Of a DNA stretch of 64,000 nucleotides, positions 53,541-63,375 are shown piece after piece (positions within the stretch are counted from its first letter, which is position 1; each line of letters starts with the position of its first letter). Source of the DNA: Limnomonas spitsbergensis (Eukaryota; Chlorophyta; Chlorophyceae; Chlamydomonadales). Where the stretch lies: contig JAYJMM010000084.1 of assembly GCA_037349105.1 (NCBI GenBank), positions 1,054,001 through 1,118,000 of the forward strand, read 5' to 3'. Under the pieces are notes generated by a model. The model made no database searches and was not told the DNA's origin. It saw nothing but the letters and a program-made list of their open reading frames with translations. A program made the translations under genes and the position numbers.

Positions 53541-54225
53541 TCTCCTTCAGCGGGACCTCTTTGCCCACTACTCCCTCTGATTCCTCCACCGTCACCGCGT
53601 AGCTTGCCGTATCTGCCTCCGCCAGCTGCTGATCGGGATGAGCTGTCAGCATGTGATCAAGGTAGTGATAGCTCTAGACCCACAGGCGGGGGACGGGCGG
53701 ATTGCGTTGTATCGCGGAAGCTGCCACACACTCCCTCCCATTCTGATAGCGTCCGACGTCTGCAGGGTCAGCGGATTTAAGGACCTTGCCACAAAGGCCA
53801 CAAGTGATATGTTTATGCATGATCCACCAGACCAACACTACCATGTGCTGCGTGTCATACAGCTCTTTCTAAGGCTGGCTCAGCTGGTTTTGGGGTGTCT
53901 ACAATGGAGCCAAACCCTCAGTATGGGGGGCCAGGGGGTCACGTGGTAATTCAAGCAGCATTTTAGGATGTAAATGGACTCATGTTGGCAAGAAGAACAC
54001 AGAGGTGCCGCTGCCAGCCTCAACATACCTCAATAAAAAAGATACACCGTTTTCCAAATATTATTTTTTGGGGGAGACCCCCCCCCCAACTTTGCCCTCC
54101 CATATTTCCCACCCCCCCTGGGCCAAACACATTTTAAAACAGCTGTGGAACTCTCTCGTCAAGCTCTACAGCAAAGGGGGTGGGGTCGAATTTTTTGTCT
54201 TTGCCCCCCTCTCGCTCTGACACAC

Positions 54226-54845
54226 AAAAACAGCCCGGGTGCGCATGGGGCCCTCGTCGACAGCTGAGAAAAGGCGAGCAGGAACAGGAAAGGCACACGA
54301 CCAATAAGCACTCACTCGGCCGCAAGAACTCATGCGTAAAAAGTTAGATTAAGGTCTCAAAATAATTGTTACCCCGCCACGACACCCCTCTAGCTTAAGC
54401 ACAATACCACCAAAATCCTACCCGAAAGCGGCTGCACATCTCCACAAAAACCGAGCAAACGGTACCTAACCTACAAAAGGAGACAAGAGCCGACAGGAAA
54501 CCAGAAAAAGAGCTGCCTGGTCACAAAGAGGGCAAAGGGCGAAATAATCCCTGAAGGCATGGCCCCCCACCCACAAAGACACAACTCACAAACTAGCAGC
54601 CAGCCAAATGGCCCAAACTACCCTGAGGCACGTACAACACGAAGCAAAACCCGCAAAACAGGACAAACACAACCGAAACCAGGGACTAAGTCACAAAGGG
54701 GGCGAGAAGGGGCACAGCGACCCGACGAGTCAATGGACTGCACATCAAAGAGGGACGTCTCCCGGGGACCAGCACTCTCCGAGGGGGAGTGGTGGAGAGG
54801 CAGATTGTTGTAAAGGGACCGTCAGGGGGGACCCGGGAAACTGAA
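54226..54845. other. no gene seen
   Basis: A-rich, purine-biased sequence with no reading frame that stands out and no match to other parts of the window. Confidence 0.4.
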
Positions 54846-55272
54846 GGCTAAGAGACCCCTCTCCTCCGGAGTAACGGGGCCTCTTGGAAAAAAGGAACCT
54901 GACAGATGACACCCTACTCTCAAGAGCAAAGTGACTCAAAACCGACAGAAAAGTATGAAGCCCCTCTCCTCAGGAGAAACGGGGCCTCTAGGAAACCGGA
55001 TACAAGGCAGAAAACACCCTACTCCCAAGAGCAGGGTGACTAGGGAGACAGAAAAGCAAAGCCCCTCTCCTCAGGAGTACTGGGGCCTCTAGGAACCACG
55101 ATACCATGCACAAGACAACCTACTCCCAAGAGCAGGGTGACTCAGGAGACAGAAACGCATGAAGCCCCTCTCCTCAGGAGTATCGGGGCCTCTGAAAAAA
55201 ATATACAAGGAAGACCGGAGACACCCTGACCCAGGAGACAAGGAAGTGGGAAGACCCCTCTCCTCATTAGTA
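54846..55272. repeat. ~90-105-bp tandem array, 4-5 copies
   Basis: cccctctcctcaggagtac + ggggcctctagga, then ctactcccaagagcagggtg, repeats with starts near 54857, 54961, 55062, 55165 and 55255. The last unit is cut at agtaccgg by the 8.1-kb element. A degenerate continuation (ccgggccccctaaaaat) follows it at 63367. Confidence 0.88.
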
Positions 55273-55276
55273 CCGG

Positions 55277-56075
55277 TGTCACGACGTATGGGTGCACCGC
55301 ACGCAGGGGTGGCTTGTACTTTCTTTTTGGTTTCGGATCCATTATGTTTTGTGGTACTTCGAGAATGCCTGGCTCGTTCCAGGCATTCTTCTCTTCTTAC
55401 TCAAGTATACACGAAGTTGAATCACCCCGTTTTAATCTGTTCTGGGACTAATTGTCTACCTGCGATATTTCGGCCCCTTATCAAGGCCAGGAAACTACAC
55501 TGGAAGGAGATCTCTAGTTAACTCTACACTGATCCTTTCGCTCTTAAGACCACATCACTAAGTATCGAAGCCTGGACACTACACTGTGCGAATAGCTCTA
55601 GTTACACACTACACTTATTCGCTATCTCTAGTTCCATCTCCTCTACTTCCACTCCTCATTCTTCTTGTTCTCTCGCTTGACACCTCTACACTGCGAGCTC
55701 TCAGCTCAATCTCTAGAACTCAAGTCGACACTGCAAGCTGCTTCCCCAGCCTTTCCTGGCTACCAAGTCGATCTTCTGATCTTTCAGTTGATCTTCTCCA
55801 TCAAGAGTCGTTCAGTCAGCTCTACACTCTTCATCACTTCGGGCAGCTTCGTCCACAAGTCCGATCTAAGCCGCCCCAACCTGTCAACTGTCGACATCAG
55901 TGCATCAGTCTTCACCAGGGTCGACTTCACTTCGTAACTTCTGTCAACAGTAAGGGAAGAATCATCAAAGGTTAGTGCAGTAACCTGAGGATTAAGTCGA
56001 GGATAATCTGCTCACCAGACAGATTATCGCTCCTGCACAGCAGGTTACCCTTGGTAAAGGGCTCCTAGCACTCCT
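55277..56075 (+). repeat. left 799-bp terminal direct repeat (A1)
   Basis: Begins tgtcacgacgtatgggtgca and ends gctcctagcactcct. Several hairpin-forming stretches lie near the end (aggttaccc, ccagacagattatc). Confidence 0.93.
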
Positions 56076-56223
56076 TTAAGAAGAGAAGAATCCGGATTCG
56101 TTAGCACCTCGAATTCGCTGGTAACTGAGTCGGTATAAAGGTGCTTGAATCGATCGAGTGTCAATAAATCCTAGTCGCATCCTTGATTAAGCAAGAGATC
56201 TGTACCATCCAGCTCAGCTCAGT

Positions 56224-58662
56224 ATGAGTCATGAGGCTGGGAAGGGCACGAAAGCCCTTCCTGGTGATCTGCCCACCATCCCAGAGCTTGACAAGGCTCA
56301 ACCTGGTGTATCAGCGCGGGACACAAGAGCTATCGTGCGTGATGTTAATAAGGAAGTCGCAATTCAGAAGCAGAACATGGTCCGGCAGGACATGGAGGCT
56401 ACGGCCAAGATTAGCCGGGATACCGCTGCGTCGTCTGGAAGGGACCCGCATGTCCCAGTCCTCACTGCCATGCAAGAGTTCGAAAACAACGAACAGTTGA
56501 GGATACAGAAGCAACTTGCCGTTAGGGCCAGGGCCAAGGAGGCGCATGATCGTAGAATCACCGCAGATGCGCTTGCTGCAATTGCGCGGCTTGATGAAGA
56601 GCGACGGGAAGAAAGGGAAGACCTGGACCTAAGTATCCTCAACGCCGATAAGTGTAGGGATAGTACCCCGGAAAAGGTGGCACAGTCATACAGTGACGGA
56701 GAGAAAATGTGCCTACGGATGGTCGATAACCCCCTGTATTTGACAGCTGTCCAAAAATGCCAGAGCGTGCGAACTCCAGTAAAGTCGCTGCGTGTTGCTG
56801 AAGAACCAGCAGGAAGTGGGATGTGTGCCCTTTCCTCAGCACCTGTATTGCAGGTGCCCCTAATGGAGATTGAAGCTGCTCCCTTGCGTGAGTCAATCGT
56901 CAAGCCTGTACCCGAGTCGCTGGAACTGGCCTTGAGACCAGTCACACCTACCGCGTCAAGGCCATCGGCAGAACCTGAGGTGCAGATGACATCCACACCT
57001 ACCTCTACATCATTCGGATCAGGTGAGGAGGGGCAGTCATGGCTGCATCAGAGTGCGCCCGAACCTGTTAAAGACAAGGGACGGCACTCTGAGCACCAAA
57101 GTCGTCAACTGGACATGGGCCAGAATGTGATGGTCCCAGTTGCCCAAGGTGAGGATGATGGGGCAGTCACCAAAGGTGATTTTATGCGGATTCTGCAAGC
57201 CTTGCTGGACCGCATGGACAAGAGGCCAGGTGAGCGACCCGTTGAGGAATTGAGGTCGCATCCCCAGAACCACGGTAGCGGCTTTGCTGAAGACCTGTCT
57301 AGAGGTCGTGAGGTCAGAGAATGGCAGCAGTTCCAGCTTGAGGCAGGACCTCCTTCTAGTGAGCCGTCAATGGCCCCTGTGTATGAGGGTCAGCCCCAAG
57401 CTGGAGCAGGAAGGGCACCAGATCTCAGTCATCCGTGGGCGGACAGCAACCAACGTCATGCCCATGACCCGCTGGGGCCTTCTATCCAGGGAGGGCATAT
57501 GCACCGAGCCCCAAGAGGCAGTGGAGGGGCCCCAAATGGTCCTGGCATGTCGTACAATGGTGTTGGTTCGGATGGTCAGTCAGGTGCCCAGGGTGATGAA
57601 CATGGTTCCGGTGGACCTGCGTATCCAGGTGGAAATGGGAACTCGAGGGGGTCAGGCTACCCAACTGGTACCGGAGGGGTAGGTGGATCTGGGGGTCCTG
57701 GACAATCAGCTAGGAAAGGTGGATCTGAGGGTCATGAAAGTTCCAAGTACACTGGTGGATCAGGAGGACCAGGCGGGCCTGGCAGGCCAGGAGATTCAGG
57801 TTACATCCCCAAGCGGCACTCGCATGGCGATGACTATGACGGTAAAGGCCAGGTCAGTGATCGGGGCAATGTCAAGTCGAAAATCTTGCCTCAACTGGTG
57901 GCAATTGAGGGAATGCTCGTGGGGGGCATGGGCAACACCACAGCCGAGAGTCAAGCTTCTAACCGAGGTTCCCATCAGCATGACCCGGGTGGAAGCATGC
58001 AAATCCCCGAAACATGTCTTGGATTCCCCGCCGATGAGAACCCGGTAAGCAATGAGCTGTTCAGGGAATTACGGGGGTCCCGTGAGGTCACCTCAGATCA
58101 AGCCACAAGGTTGTTTGGCTTGTGCACCGAAGGTGAGGTGTCAATCACAACTATGGGGGGGACCCCCACAAGTTCTCAGAGAGGTGAGCCGTGGTTTGAA
58201 TGGCAAAACCCCCTCTTTGAGGGTCATGGTCTAGTGCCGCACGATATGGCTCTAGCGCCCGGGCCCCGCAGTGAGGACCATCACCGACCATGTGAGTTGG
58301 CAGATCAGGTTGAGCCTGATGCACCCCGCTTTGCGCTGTTCACCCCACACGTGATTGGGGAATGGGAGATTCGGCAGATGTGGGCTGACACAGGCCAGGC
58401 CGCAAGTGAGCGTGGCCAGATAATCCCATGCTCTGCCCTGGCCATGCTGACTGACCACGACCATGAGCTTGTCCCTTTTCTTGCCCAGAGCCAGGGTGCC
58501 CTCGACCAACATAATGGACAGGGCAGTCTGAGCAAGAAAGACCAGAGCAACCAGCGTCACAGATGTGTGCCTTCTGCCCCCTTCAAGGCATGGTTTCCCC
58601 TTCCCCATGCGGGACAAGACGTCCTGGCCTCGGGTGATCGACGCAAGCCGCACCTCTGGTAA
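56224..58662 (+). CDS. gag-like structural protein of the element (812 aa)
   Basis: Long single frame starting ATG at 56224, about 150 bases after the left repeat, where gag would lie. The N-terminal third is charged and probably helical (RARAKEAHDRRITADALAAI, RLDEERREERED). The middle (residues about 430-540) is Gly/Pro/Ser-rich with collagen-like runs (GGSGGPGGPGRPGDSG). The C-terminus is acidic to mixed. I see no CCHC zinc knuckle, protease or polymerase motif. Position, length and composition suggest a capsid-like protein of a non-autonomous element. Homology is not recognised, so this is inference. Confidence 0.6.
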   Translation: MSHEAGKGTKALPGDLPTIPELDKAQPGVSARDTRAIVRDVNKEVAIQKQNMVRQDMEATAKISRDTAASSGRDPHVPVLTAMQEFENNEQLRIQKQLAVRARAKEAHDRRITADALAAIARLDEERREEREDLDLSILNADKCRDSTPEKVAQSYSDGEKMCLRMVDNPLYLTAVQKCQSVRTPVKSLRVAEEPAGSGMCALSSAPVLQVPLMEIEAAPLRESIVKPVPESLELALRPVTPTASRPSAEPEVQMTSTPTSTSFGSGEEGQSWLHQSAPEPVKDKGRHSEHQSRQLDMGQNVMVPVAQGEDDGAVTKGDFMRILQALLDRMDKRPGERPVEELRSHPQNHGSGFAEDLSRGREVREWQQFQLEAGPPSSEPSMAPVYEGQPQAGAGRAPDLSHPWADSNQRHAHDPLGPSIQGGHMHRAPRGSGGAPNGPGMSYNGVGSDGQSGAQGDEHGSGGPAYPGGNGNSRGSGYPTGTGGVGGSGGPGQSARKGGSEGHESSKYTGGSGGPGGPGRPGDSGYIPKRHSHGDDYDGKGQVSDRGNVKSKILPQLVAIEGMLVGGMGNTTAESQASNRGSHQHDPGGSMQIPETCLGFPADENPVSNELFRELRGSREVTSDQATRLFGLCTEGEVSITTMGGTPTSSQRGEPWFEWQNPLFEGHGLVPHDMALAPGPRSEDHHRPCELADQVEPDAPRFALFTPHVIGEWEIRQMWADTGQAASERGQIIPCSALAMLTDHDHELVPFLAQSQGALDQHNGQGSLSKKDQSNQRHRCVPSAPFKAWFPLPHAGQDVLASGDRRKPHLW

Positions 58663-59254
58663 TATGGAAGGCCGATGCTTTCTATGGTTTAAGCAAGTTC
58701 ACTGCCAACTTGAGGTATGTGGGTTCTGCAAGTTCCCTGCCCCAAGCGTGGCTCATGATCAATCCATTGGAAAGGACTTCAGTGGTGGGCCCCACATGTC
58801 AAACCTAGTTCTTGAAAAGATTTCCCCGATATTTTGCTCTCCTACCCATCCTATGCGGGAGCACACACCTGTCTTGCAGTGCAACCATCTAGATCACCTG
58901 CCACTTAACACTTGTGGTGCAACCTTGTTGTTCACAGTTCACACGTGTCGGTGCTTGCTCGGTGTTCTGTCATATCATATTTCTGGTACACACCTGCGGT
59001 ACACCTGTCAGCATGCGCCTAGTCACGCGCCAGTCCCACCGCTATACACACCTCTCAGCATGTGCCTGACTGTTTGCACATGCGATACGGAGTGTAGCTT
59101 TTATTTTATTTCCAGGAAATCCGGCTTGCCCTCATTGCTTGCAACCCTCTCCAACGATGTGCTTGGCTCAGGTTGGGGGGGGACAGTTGGTCTGTCCTGA
59201 TTTCTTGTCTACTTGCATTTTATTCTGGAAGAAAAAAATGAATTAAAAAAAATG

Positions 59255-60595
59255 TTGCTCGCATGCTCACCAATAATTCCGAGGCTCTCCTGATTAATTG
59301 TCCGTACCTTCACACGCACACCTTGCGTGCTGCCGAATCTGACTTGCATATCCTGATTGCATGTTGCAGATCTGGCATTCCAGCTGTTCAGTATGGCAGA
59401 TCTTGACCTGCTGATCTTGAGTGACGTAGATCTTCAGTGCAGATCTCGCCGATCTCTAGTGATGAAGATCTCGAATGCTGTAGATCTCAGCTTTGCTGTT
59501 CTTTTATGCTGCATTTTACTTACATGTCTTCAATGATGCAGATCTTGACCTGTAGGTCCTGAGGAGACAAGGTTATCAGCGCCGGCGCAACGTCGTGTGG
59601 CGCTGTCTACTGGTCGCTGCATCATGATCGGTATTGGCAAGGTCCCCTGAGTTCTGCTCGCATGCTCACCAAGAGTTCCGAGTCTCCCCTGATTTAATTG
59701 TTCGTATCTTCACACGCATGCCGTGAGCGCTTCCGGACCTGATTTGCATATCCTGATTGCATGTTGCAGATCTGGCGTAACAGATGCCCAGTGTTGCAGA
59801 TCTTGACCTACAGATCTTGAGCGATGTAGATCCTCAGTACAGATCTTGATCTGCAGGTCTCGAGTGATGTGGATCTCGAGTGCTGTTCATCGCAGCCTTG
59901 CTGTTTGCTTGTGCTGGATTTTCTGACTTGCAGATCTTAAATGATGCAGATCTTGACCCGCATGTTATGACTTGCAGATCCAGATAAGTAGATTTGCAGT
60001 GATTCAGATCCTGACTTGCAGATCATGCATTGCCGATCTGTTGTATTGCCAATCTGCTGTGTTGCAGATCTTGACTTCGCCGGTAAACTGCAAATCTGTT
60101 GTGGTGCAGATCTTGACATTGCCAGTAACTTAAATTCTGACTTGCAGATCTTGACTAACAGATCTGCAACGATGCAGATCTTGACCTGAGGGACTTGACT
60201 TGCAGCTCCTGATAGTAGATCTGTAGTGATACAGATCTTGCCTTGCAGATCTTTAATGATGCAGATCTTGACCCGCATGTTATGACTTGCAGATCCAGAT
60301 AAGTAGATTTGCAGTGATTCAGATCCTGACTTGCAGATCATGCATTGCCGATCTGCTGTATTGCAGATCTTCACTTCGCCAGTAAACTGCAAATCTGTTG
60401 TGGTGCAGGTCTTGACATTGTCTATAAATTATATTCTGGCTTGCAGGTCGTGACTTGCAGATCTGCAACGATGCAGATCTTGACCTGAGGGACTTGACTT
60501 GCAGCTCCTGATAGTAGATCTGTAGTGATACCGATCTTGCCTTGCAGATCTGCTGTGATGCTGATCTTGACTTGCAGATCTCAAGGGTTATAGAT
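59255..60595. repeat. internal satellite of gcagatcttgac words
   Basis: A 20-25-bp-scale degenerate tandem of tgcagatcttgacttgcaga type, dense in AGATCT. It carries larger duplications: 59255-59375 against 59655-59775 (ctcgcatgctcaccaa, gcatatcctgattgcatgtt) and 59935-60020 against 60250-60340 (atgatgcagatcttgacccg, ccagataagtagatttgcag). It lies in the middle of the 8.1-kb element. TOC1-type elements also carry internal tandem repeats. Confidence 0.9.
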
Positions 60596-60919
60596 GTTCC
60601 GTGTTGTAGACCCCCGCCCCAGGCTGGGGGGGGGGAAGGCTGCTTGTCTCAGGCTGTGTCCACATGGCTCATGTTTAAATAATCTTATGAGTCTTGACTC
60701 AAGCTATGTCCCCGGTTCATCCCTTCCCCGCAGATCTCGTGTCGAAAGCGATCGAGTGCTACTCCAAGTGGGTGGCAGTGTTTCCTTGAAGGACGACTTT
60801 GCCGCTGAGCAATCATGGGCTTACAGCGCACCAGGGGCCCTTGGCCAGCAGGTCAAGGCCTGGTGTTCGAAGATGGATATGGCTGAGGAGCCCAGGCAAA
60901 GCGAGTCACGCTGAAGCTT

Positions 60920-61501
60920 GTGACCATGAAGGCGCCACAGTCACCAGCTGTTCCAAAGCCACCGGCTGCTCCAAAGCCACCAGCGGTTCCAACGACACTT
61001 GATGTCCGTCCGCCAATCACCAATGGCAGGACTACTCGGCGGGTTACACCCATGACGAGCGGCCAGCCACCGTCACCCGCATTGGTGACGGCAGTGCCGC
61101 CAATTCAACGACCAACGCAGCCAGCGGACGGTCTACGACTGACACCGTCCCCACCTCTGACCAGCCCAAGTGGCCGGCTAATCCGGGTAAGCAGATTTCC
61201 GCTACGGCTAGAGGCACATGCCACTGTCATTTGTGAGCGCCTGGTTCCGACGATGCTTCTGGACTGGACCACCATGGAGAGCGTGCTGGATGGTATGACT
61301 TGGCTGATGTCAGGGGTATGGCCGGGAAGGACCGCAGCTGCTCAAGTGGTACTGGCACACTTAGCACATGTCAGGGGGGGCCACCCTGCTAATACATTGG
61401 GAATAACCACAGGAGAATGCAAAACCCTGTGTAACGTAACCCTATGTGCGCTGAGCCTGGTGTTTCCCCTGCCATGTATGAGGACCACTGGCCAGGTGTG
61501 A
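60920..61501 (+). CDS. proline-rich ORF within the element (193 aa), uncertain
   Basis: The N-terminal half is Pro/Ala/Thr-rich (SPAVPKPPAAPKPPAVP). The C-terminal part has LLDWTTMESVLDGMTWLMSG and AQVVLAHLAHVRGGHP. No family recognised. It may continue, in another frame, the decayed second protein of the element. Confidence 0.3.
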   Translation: MTMKAPQSPAVPKPPAAPKPPAVPTTLDVRPPITNGRTTRRVTPMTSGQPPSPALVTAVPPIQRPTQPADGLRLTPSPPLTSPSGRLIRVSRFPLRLEAHATVICERLVPTMLLDWTTMESVLDGMTWLMSGVWPGRTAAAQVVLAHLAHVRGGHPANTLGITTGECKTLCNVTLCALSLVFPLPCMRTTGQV

Positions 61502-61514
61502 TCACCAATTACGG

Positions 61515-61838
61515 ATGGGCCGCGGGAGTGGCGGACTACTACCTGAACCCGATGCAACTGACATCGTATCGGTTCCTGGGCAAGCTCACGGCATGCACGT
61601 CATCATTGTCAACCCATCACCAGCACTGGCTGACATAGTGTGCGCAGTGGCTGTGCCAGCGGTTCGGCATGTAGTTTGTTGTTTGGTAGAGAGAGGGTTT
61701 TTGGAGTGCGCACCAGCGCGGTTTGAGTGGCTATGGCAGCTGCTATTGCAGGGCAGGCTAGCCATCAGAGCAGCAGACGCTACAGTGGTTAGTGGGACGG
61801 CCAGTGGGTCTGGTAGGGTTGACGAGTGTGGATCTTAG
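61515..61838 (+). CDS. hydrophobic-patterned ORF within the element (107 aa), uncertain
   Basis: Contains HVIIVNPSPALADIVCAVAV and RHVVCCLVERGFLECAPARF, then LWQLLLQGRLAIRAADATV. The regular hydrophobic pattern suggests a real folded segment, but no family is recognised. It is probably a remnant of an enzymatic domain in frame-shifted pieces with 61444-61638. Confidence 0.3.
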   Translation: MGRGSGGLLPEPDATDIVSVPGQAHGMHVIIVNPSPALADIVCAVAVPAVRHVVCCLVERGFLECAPARFEWLWQLLLQGRLAIRAADATVVSGTASGSGRVDECGS

Positions 61839-61839
61839 T

Positions 61840-62510
61840 TTTTAGCGGGAGGTTATGGGTCGCATGCTGCGTTAAGTAGTGAGAGTCCGATAAGTAGTGT
61901 CTCAAAGAGTAGGGGTAGGGTGTTGAGTGCAAAATGTGGTTAGGGAAAAGGTATGCGTGAGAAATCTGCGTAGCAGAGGGGATGTGAGGAGATTGGGTTG
62001 GGGCGTGATTACGCTGGCAAGGCTAGTAATTGGGGCGCATAAAGCGAGGTGTGCAAAAGGAGATTTGGGGGTTGGTATGCGTATGTGCAGATTGAGGTTT
62101 GGGACGCATAATGCGTAGTTCTGAGGTGAGTGTTACGGGCGCATAATGCGGAGGGAAATGGGGAGTGTCAGGGTAGGTAGGCCTGCCAATAAAGGACGCG
62201 TCGTGGAGCATGGAGTCTTGGAGCCATGACAGAGAGGATCATCGCAGTGGATCATCGTAGATTGTCTCAAGACCTTACAAGGTTTCCCCACGAGGGTTTT
62301 CATCCTGTAATTGGTCCACTCACGGCTTATCCGTGTAAGAATCCTTGAGGTGCTAGAGTGGAGGGCACAGAGGCATTTTGACGTGCATGATATGTCAAAA
62401 CATCAGCCGTAATCTCGCATGGCTGTGCCCACCTCAAGGATTAAGAGGGTATTTTTACAGTCCTCTATTAATAATTGCTCCGCCTTCTGAATTTCGGACT
62501 GGGGGGGGAG
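61840..62510. other. 3' internal region of the element, no coding signal
   Basis: Contains repeated ggcgcataaagcga / gggcgcataatgcgg words (62034-62152). Ends with the G-run at 62498-62510. Confidence 0.4.
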
Positions 62511-62560
62511 TGACTGCTGTGCGCAGTGATACTTCAAGGTCACTGGTACCTCGTGACAGC

Positions 62561-63359
62561 TGTCACGACGTATGGGTGCACCGCACGCAGGGGTGGCTTG
62601 TACTTTCTTTTTGGTTTCGGATCCATTATGTTTTGTGGTACTTCGAGAATGCCTGGCTCGTTCCAGGCATTCTTCTCTTCTTACTCAAGTATACACGAAG
62701 TTGAATCACCCCGTTTTAATCTGTTCTGGGACTAATTGTCTACCTGCGATATTTCGGCCCCTTATCAAGGCCAGGAAACTACACTGGAAGGAGATCTCTA
62801 GTTAACTCTACACTGATCCTTTCGCTCTTAAGACCACATCACTAAGTATCGAAGCCTGGACACTACACTGTGCGAATAGCTCTAGTTACACACTACACTT
62901 ATTCGCTATCTCTAGTTCCATCTCCTCTACTTCCACTCCTCATTCTTCTTGTTCTCTCGCTTGACACCTCTACACTGCGAGCTCTCAGCTCAATCTCTAG
63001 AACTCAAGTCGACACTGCAAGCTGCTTCCCCAGCCTTTCCTGGCTACCAAGTCGATCTTCTGATCTTTCAGTTGATCTTCTCCATCAAGAGTCGTTCAGT
63101 CAGCTCTACACTCTTCATCACTTCGGGCAGCTTCGTCCACAAGTCCGATCTAAGCCGCCCCAACCTGTCAACTGTCGACATCAGTGCATCAGTCTTCACC
63201 AGGGTCGACTTCACTTCGTAACTTCTGTCAACAGTAAGGGAAGAATCATCAAAGGTTAGTGCAGTAACCTGAGGATTAAGTCGAGGATAATCTGCTCACC
63301 AGACAGATTATCGCTCCTGCACAGCAGGTTACCCTTGGTAAAGGGCTCCTAGCACTCCT
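62561..63359 (+). repeat. right 799-bp terminal direct repeat (A2)
   Basis: Same sequence as 55277-56075. It is preceded by a perfect 16-bp palindrome spanning the junction (cgtgacagctgtcacg, 62552-62567). A G-run (actggggggggagtgac) resembling a polypurine tract lies about 50 bp upstream rather than immediately adjacent. Confidence 0.93.
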
Positions 63360-63375
63360 CGTGACACCGGGCCCC

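Larger units (their letters stand above)
51945..54225 (-). mobile_element. zinc-finger-encoding transposable repeat, copy 2 (interrupted)
   Basis: Inverted copy of 13687-14702. Shared stretches include tgatcaaggtagtgatagct, caccgtcaccgcgtagcttg and ggtggcaatgcgatggcatc. The right end (gcccccctctcgctct) matches the other copy's terminus. It is split by a 1266-bp insertion at 52275-53540. The finger frame survives on the minus strand but its conserved His is Tyr (GRYQNGREC), so it is dead or diverged. Confidence 0.75.
55277..63366 (+). mobile_element. ~8.1-kb retroelement-like transposon with 799-bp direct repeats
   Basis: Flanked by CCGG at 55273-55276 and 63367-63370. Direct repeats 55277-56075 and 62561-63359 have equal length, and all reading frames inside translate identically, so the insertion is young. 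Outer termini are TGTCACG ... CGTGACA. The left repeat runs straight into ttaagaag without CGTGACA, whereas cctcgtgaca occurs both just before the right repeat (62549-62558) and just after it (63357-63366). That is the A1 ... B1-A2-B2 split-repeat layout known from TOC1/PAT-type elements, though a damaged LTR retrotransposon is also possible. It has a gag-like ORF; I see no reverse transcriptase, integrase or tyrosine recombinase. Orientation follows the gag-like ORF. Confidence 0.8.

Noticed and set aside
55586..55975. 129-aa and 90-aa ORFs inside the 799-bp repeats
   Set aside because: Lie within the terminal repeats in overlapping frames; Ser/Leu-rich with no features. Identical in both copies only because the repeats are identical.
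58565..59200. 211-aa ORF overlapping the end of the gag-like ORF as a polymerase
   Set aside because: No RT, protease or integrase motifs; its first third is out of frame over the gag-like ORF and the rest is compositionally random.
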